DNA of 64,000 nucleotides from Blastocladiella emersonii ATCC 22665 (Eukaryota > Blastocladiomycota > Blastocladiomycetes > Blastocladiales > Blastocladiaceae): assembly GCA_025594325.1 (NCBI GenBank), contig JANHCV010000016.1, forward strand, positions 434,001 to 498,000, read 5' to 3'. How positions within the stretch are numbered: the first letter of the stretch is position 1; every line of letters starts with the position of its first letter. The notes beneath the pieces were generated by a model. That model was not told the origin of the DNA. It searched no databases and saw only the letters and a list, made by a program, of their open reading frames with translations. This document shows, in pieces, positions 59,808 through 64,000 of the stretch. Both the position numbers and the translations under genes were made by a program.

Positions 59808-61915
59808 CTACTCGCCGCGCGCGCCACGGCGACGCCGTTTCCGTGGTGGCGCGTCGTCCTCGTCCTCGCCCTCATCGTCTTGCTCGAACGACTCGGTCCG
59901 CCGCCGCCGTGCGCTCGGCAAGACGGGCATCCCCGCCGCGGCGGCCGCATCCAGGACGTCCATCTCGAGGTCGGCGTGCAGGCCGGCGAGCTCGTCGTCC
60001 TCGAGCGCGCCAGCGTAGTGGTCCTCGTGACCGTGTACGTCGTCGTCGTCCTCGTCGCTGCTGCTCCGGTTGGCGCCGTCCTCGTCGACCAGGGGCTGCG
60101 GCTGCGGCGGGCGTGGGACGCGAGGTGGTGGTGCCTCGCCGAGATCGAGCTCCGCATCCTCGTCATCCTCGTCGCTGTCGAGATCCGACTCGCCAATGGT
60201 CGCCGTGGTCGGCAGCGGGGCAGCGGCGGTCGCCGTGCCGTTGGCCGTGTCCTCGTCCTCCTCGTCGTCGCTCTGGCTCCCGCCCTCGTCGTCGGACCAG
60301 TTGGTGGCGACGACGACGCCGCCCTCGTAGACGTGCACGTTGTCGCGGAAGGGTTGTGGCGGCGCGGAGGCGGCGAGCTCGGCGAAGCGCGGGTGGTCGA
60401 GCTGCCAGCCGGCGCGGCGGCACAGGTCGGCGACGATGGTGTCGGCGTCGCCGAGCAGGTGTACGTCAAAGTGCTTGTCGAGGTGCGGCAGGAGCTCGCG
60501 GTTGATGATGATCTGCGGGACCGACTCGGGCACGGCGCGCAGGATGTTGGAGACGGGGGCGACCTTGAGGCTGCTGCCGATGGCGATGAGGAGGTCCGTG
60601 TTGATGGCGTCGCCCTCGATGGCGCGGTGGAACGAGTCGGGCAGCTGCTCGCCAAAGAAGACGATGTCGGGCTTGATGACGGGCAGCGGCGAGTCGGGTG
60701 GGCACACGGGGCATTTTGGGACCGTCTACGCGCACGAGGAGGTGGGTGAGCGGGCGAAGAAATCGTACGGGAAGTGAGGAAAAAGTACCTTGGCAAAGAT
60801 TTCCTCCTCGATGGCGTTGCCGGGGACCTGGTAGCCGCAGGTGACGCAGCGGGCGGTGCGGAAGGAGCCGTGGCACTGGATCATGCGGGTGACGCCGGCG
60901 AGCTCCTCGATGTTGTCAATGTTCTGGGTGTAGTTGCGGAGCAGCTTGCCCTTTTGTTCGAGCAGCGAGACGAACATGTGCGAGGGCGACGGCTTGAAGT
61001 TGGACGGGTAGATTTCCTGTTTGGGAGCGGGACGCGTGTGAGCAGGCGGTTCTCAAGCAGGAGCAGGAGCCGAACGAGACGTACGTTGGCGAAAGCGTAA
61101 AAGGTCTCGGGGCGGTTGCGAAAGTACTCGAGGTCGAACATATCGGTCGGGTCCTTGAGGTCATACTGGGTGAGGCGCGAGTAGATGCCGTTCTTTGAGC
61201 GAAAGTCGGGGATGCCACACGACACGCTGATCTGCCCAGATAGAAGCGAATGGGAGCGGTTGGGGAGGTGAGCGAGGATGCGCGAAGCGGCGGGGGTGCG
61301 AGCGCGGGAGGAGGGCGTACCCCGGCGCCCGAGACGACCATGATGCGCTTGGCCTTCTTGAGCAGCTCGACGACGTGGTCGACAGTCTGCACGTCCTGGC
61401 GGCGGGCGCGGACGCGGGCGTAGCGCATGACGCCAATGTGGACGCAGGCGTAGAGCTCGGGGAGCTGCTTGCGCTGGAAGATGTCGGTGGAGATGTTGTC
61501 CCACTCTTGCGGCGTCTAGAGGGTGCGGGTGCGTGAGCACAGCGAGGCCACGACCGCCCGAATGGCGGGACGAGCGTACAAACTGGTCCTTGAAGATGGT
61601 GATGAGGCGCAGCAGCGGGTAGCGGCGGGCAAAGACGTAGTGCGAGGTGAACTCGGCCACGTCCATGAGCTTGGCGTCGCGGCGCACGCGCTCGGCCTCG
61701 GCGGGGTCGACGGGCGCGACGAGGTCGCTCGTGTCGGGCGCGGGCTCGTCGTCGTCCTCGACGTCGTCGTGGTCGGCGGGGTCGGCGTCATGGTCGGTGC
61801 CCGAGTTGAGGCTGTGCTCGGGGTCGGCCGAGCCGTCGCGCTGCGGCGACACGGAGTGGGCCGAGTCGGCGGGTGGCGGCTTCGCGGCGGCGGGCGAGGG
61901 CGGATTCGATGACAT
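59808..61915 (-). CDS. SIR2: Sir2-family NAD-dependent protein deacetylase (class I, SIRT1/Sir2/Hst1-like)
   Basis: Sirtuins remove acyl groups from lysines using NAD. Five exons (61915-61580, 61515-61321, 61231-61085, 61016-60789, 60725-59808), all with phase-0 introns of 63-89 bases, give 607 residues. The catalytic core reads VVSGAGISVSCGIPDFRSKNGIY (split by intron 2), YTQNIDNIEELAG, CHGSF with the catalytic His, the zinc pairs CVTC and CPVC, DIVFFGEQLPD, and AIGSSLKVAPV. An N-terminal acidic domain with PLLRLITIFKDQF and TPQEWDNISTDIFQRKQLPELYA resembles the helical part before the core in SIRT1/Sir2. The last 170 residues are strongly acidic and end in a basic cluster (RKRRRR), probably a nuclear signal. 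Likely roles are nuclear histone deacetylation and silencing. The gene is divergent from the TFIIIC subunit. Confidence 0.95.
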
Positions 61916-62372
61916 GGCGGCGGGCGGGTGGAGCACAGCGTCGGGCGAGCTCGTTGCGCCAAGTGAAAGCTTCGTGGTGCACTAGGGCGATGCGTAATGT
62001 GAACGGATGGGGCGGCGAGAACGGCTTGGCCGCTGTGGCGGCGGCAGGGGCTGCACGCGTGGAACTCAGCGTCACCTGATCGCGCGTGCGCCTCCCACCT
62101 TGAAAAAATAAGAAAGAGGAAATTCGCCGAGCGCAGCTTACCACAGGCCGGTCTCGCCCCGCCGGCCGTCCGTCGCGCCCGGGTTCGACTCTCCCCGCTC
62201 GCACATTGCATATCGTGCTCTGCGACTTGCCCCCGACTCCCGGCACTCGAGTGCACCTGCTGCGCCACCATCTCTGTCCGACCGCACCGACTCCTCCGCC
62301 AGCTCCACAAAGCACATCCCCTCGCACTCCATTGCATCCACCCCGAATCCGTCGCACCATCTGCCCGGCATC
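61916..62372. promoter_or_regulatory. Divergent promoter SIR2/TFIIIC subunit
   Basis: About 460 bases between divergent starts. A GGGTTCGACTC at about 62170 looks like a tRNA T-loop in isolation but has no pairing arms. The region near 62270-62340 is C-rich leader. No gene is visible. Confidence 0.4.
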
Positions 62373-64000
62373 ATGGAGGATCCGCTCCAGTTCATTCTCG
62401 CCGAGGCCACGCTCGAGGGCGAGCGCGGTACGCCTCCTTGTCCCCCCGCTGATCGACGGTCAGAGACTGACGCGGTCGCGCCCGCATGCATACACCGAAC
62501 TTGTAGGCGCGTCGCTGCCGCGGCTCTGGCACTTCATCGCGTGCTACCACGAGCACGTCCAGGTCCACCCGTCCGCGACCCTGCAGCTGCCCGAGCCGCT
62601 CGCCGACGATGCCGCCGACCCCACCGCCGCCGAGACCCCGGACGCGGCCGTGCCCGTGACCATGGCCGGCGACCAGCTGCTCGACGCGCCCTACCTCGAA
62701 TTCATCTGGCGCCTGCTGGTCGAGGACATGCCGCAGTACCTGTGCCGCGTCCACCTCGAGGAGCAGCGCGTCAAGGCCAAGGCCACGGGCGCCGCCTCCA
62801 AGCGCCGCCGCCTCGCCGCCGGCCTGCCCGGCGCCGCCAACGGCGACGGCACCGAGGTCAAGATCGTGTGCATCGCCACCCCGATCGACCAGGCCGAGCT
62901 CGCCGCCAAGTCGCCGCTCGAGCTCTACGCCAAGTACGGCGACGACCTGCGCTTCGTCGTGCCCGCCGCTGAGCGCCGTACCGAGCTGCTCAAGAAGGTC
63001 AACTGCGTACGTTGCCGTTGTTCGCTGCTCTGATCTCTCCCACACCGCGCTGACTTTGGCGATCACCACCCCCATCACAGGACATGTCCGAGCAGCTCTA
63101 CCTCGTCTTCAAGGAGGTGCTCCGCTGGCGCGCCGTCGGCATCACCCAGGCCGACATCTCCAAGGCCCTAACCCAGGACCCGCGCTCCACCTTCCACTTC
63201 ATCAAGACCCTCGCCGCCCGCAACCTCGTCGTCAAGTTCCCCGTCGTCAGCCGCGGCTCCTACACCCACCTCACCCTCGCCACCCAGTTTGCCCACCGCA
63301 ACGCCTCGTACCTCGCCACCGCCAAGGCCGTCGCCGGCGCCACCGCCGCTGCTGCCATGGGCGGCGATACCCCCGTCGAGGCGCCCGCGCGCGGGCCCGT
63401 TCACGGCCGCCGCCGCCGCTCGGACGAGGACGAGAGCGAGGAGGACGAGGACGACGACGAGATGGACCTGGATCAGGGCACCTCGGCCCCGCACTCGCGC
63501 TCCAGCACCCACGACGGCGACGAGGACGACATTGACGCCGAGGAGACCGAGGAGGTCCGCGCCGCCCTGCTCGGCGCCGGCACCGGCTCCGACATGCCCA
63601 TGTCCGACGCGTCGGCCGCGACCACCACCACCACGACCACGGCCAGCGGCGCGACCACCATCGTCCGCCCCGCGGTCCTCTTCTTCGACGGCAACAGCTC
63701 CGCCAACTCGGTCCTGCCCTTCACGTCGCAGGTACTCGCCGACTCGGCCGGCTACCGCTTCACGTCCCCGGCGAGCGGCCCGTCACAGTCGGCGCTCCGC
63801 AACGACTGGGGCGACAAGCCCGGCGTGTTCGCGAGTCTGGTGCGCCAGAAGCTGTCGGAGCTGCTCCTCGCCGCGCCCGACCACACGGTCCCGTCCGAGG
63901 AGCTGATCGTCGGTCTCGGCCTCGACCCGCAAAAGTACCCGCGCCAGCGCAAGTGGTTCAACCGCACCATCGCGTCCATGGTCGCCACGGGTCACGTCGA
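62373..64000 (+). CDS. TFC3: TFIIIC B-block-binding subunit (Tfc3/GTF3C1), 5' part
   Basis: The largest TFIIIC subunit recognises the B box of tRNA genes for RNA polymerase III. Exons 62373-62427, 62507-63006 and 63081-64000+ are in phase (donors GTACGC and GTACGT); the gene runs off the right edge. The first exon encodes MEDPLQFILAEATLEGERG and continues ASLPRLWHFI, the N-terminal winged-helix start typical of the family. The B-block domain follows: LYLVFKEVLRWRAVGITQADISKAL, TFHFIKTLAARNLVV and RGSYTHLTLATQF. An acidic linker (EDEDDDEMDLD) leads to a second helical domain (DWGDKPGVFASLVRQKLSELL). About 490 residues of a protein usually over 1100 are visible. Presence of the LRWRAVGITQADI-type helix-turn-helix makes the call good but not certain. 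Confidence 0.8.

Noticed and set aside
62101-62200. Possible tRNA from a GGGTTCGACTC T-loop-like string
   Set aside because: No 5-base T stem, no acceptor pairing and no matching A-box at the right distance.

Overview
The window is a gene-dense, GC-rich (roughly 65 percent by eye) piece of a eukaryotic nuclear chromosome, most probably from an early-diverging, zoosporic fungus. Fungal signs are a Sho1-type osmosensor, an Fpk1/nrc-2 kinase, an Fex-type double-CrcB fluoride exporter and a COPI-associated/Tvp15-like Golgi protein. An LRRC45 homologue (centriole and basal-body linker) argues for a flagellated lineage, so Blastocladiomycota or chytrids fit better than Dikarya; that placement is inference. 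Introns are short (about 42-115 bases), mostly with GTACGY donors, CTAAC/CTGAC branch points and TAG or CAG acceptors. No tRNA, rRNA, CRISPR array, prokaryotic operon or transposase was seen.

Layout, left to right. 1-9.3 kb: an unrecognised Ser/Pro-rich gene cut by the window edge, SHO1, a small LAMTOR5-like gene, PIGU, and a Gln/Asp-rich disordered protein. 10.2-13.9 kb: a tandem family of J-domain/glycine-zipper proteins (two genes and one broken copy), the last overlapping NDUFV2 tail to tail. 14.7-23.4 kb: mannose-6-phosphate isomerase, the fluoride exporter, LRRC45, and a six-exon membrane receptor with an ABC-type solute-binding-like ectodomain. 23.7-28.8 kb: a peroxisomal beta-oxidation pair (acyl-CoA oxidase and the PMP47/ANT1 carrier, divergent), with a 979-base inverted copy of the oxidase 3' end next to it. 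28.9-31 kb: a P5B-type ATPase remnant and an orphan reading frame that may be its broken front part. 31.4-44.4 kb: Tvp15-like, XAP5/FAM50, an orphan, FPK1-like kinase, RPB2 and SPT2. 44.7-52.4 kb: two polyamine-related genes around an orphan. 52.9-64 kb: ACOT9-like thioesterase, tomosyn/Lgl, a small unknown gene, a Sir2 deacetylase and the first part of the TFIIIC B-block subunit.

The most unusual content is in 44.7-52.4 kb. One gene (50690-52399) encodes a membrane-anchored fusion of a bacterial-type S-adenosylmethionine decarboxylase (SpeD class) with spermidine synthase, all catalytic motifs intact. Less than 4 kb away, another gene (44717-46900) encodes a membrane anchor, a spermidine-synthase-like domain with a lost SAM loop, a SpeD-like domain in which the processing serine, catalytic histidine and catalytic cysteine are all replaced, and a C-terminal SET methyltransferase domain. 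This looks like a catalytically dead polyamine-enzyme module coupled to a lysine methyltransferase. A possible sensor or prozyme role is inference.

Other structure: the 11-mer TGTCTCGCACC occurs six times, mostly just upstream of genes, and CGCGACGCGT (containing an MCB-like core) recurs in the same kind of place. Both look like candidate promoter elements. Exon boundaries were chosen so that frames, phases and family conservation agree. They are predictions from sequence only.
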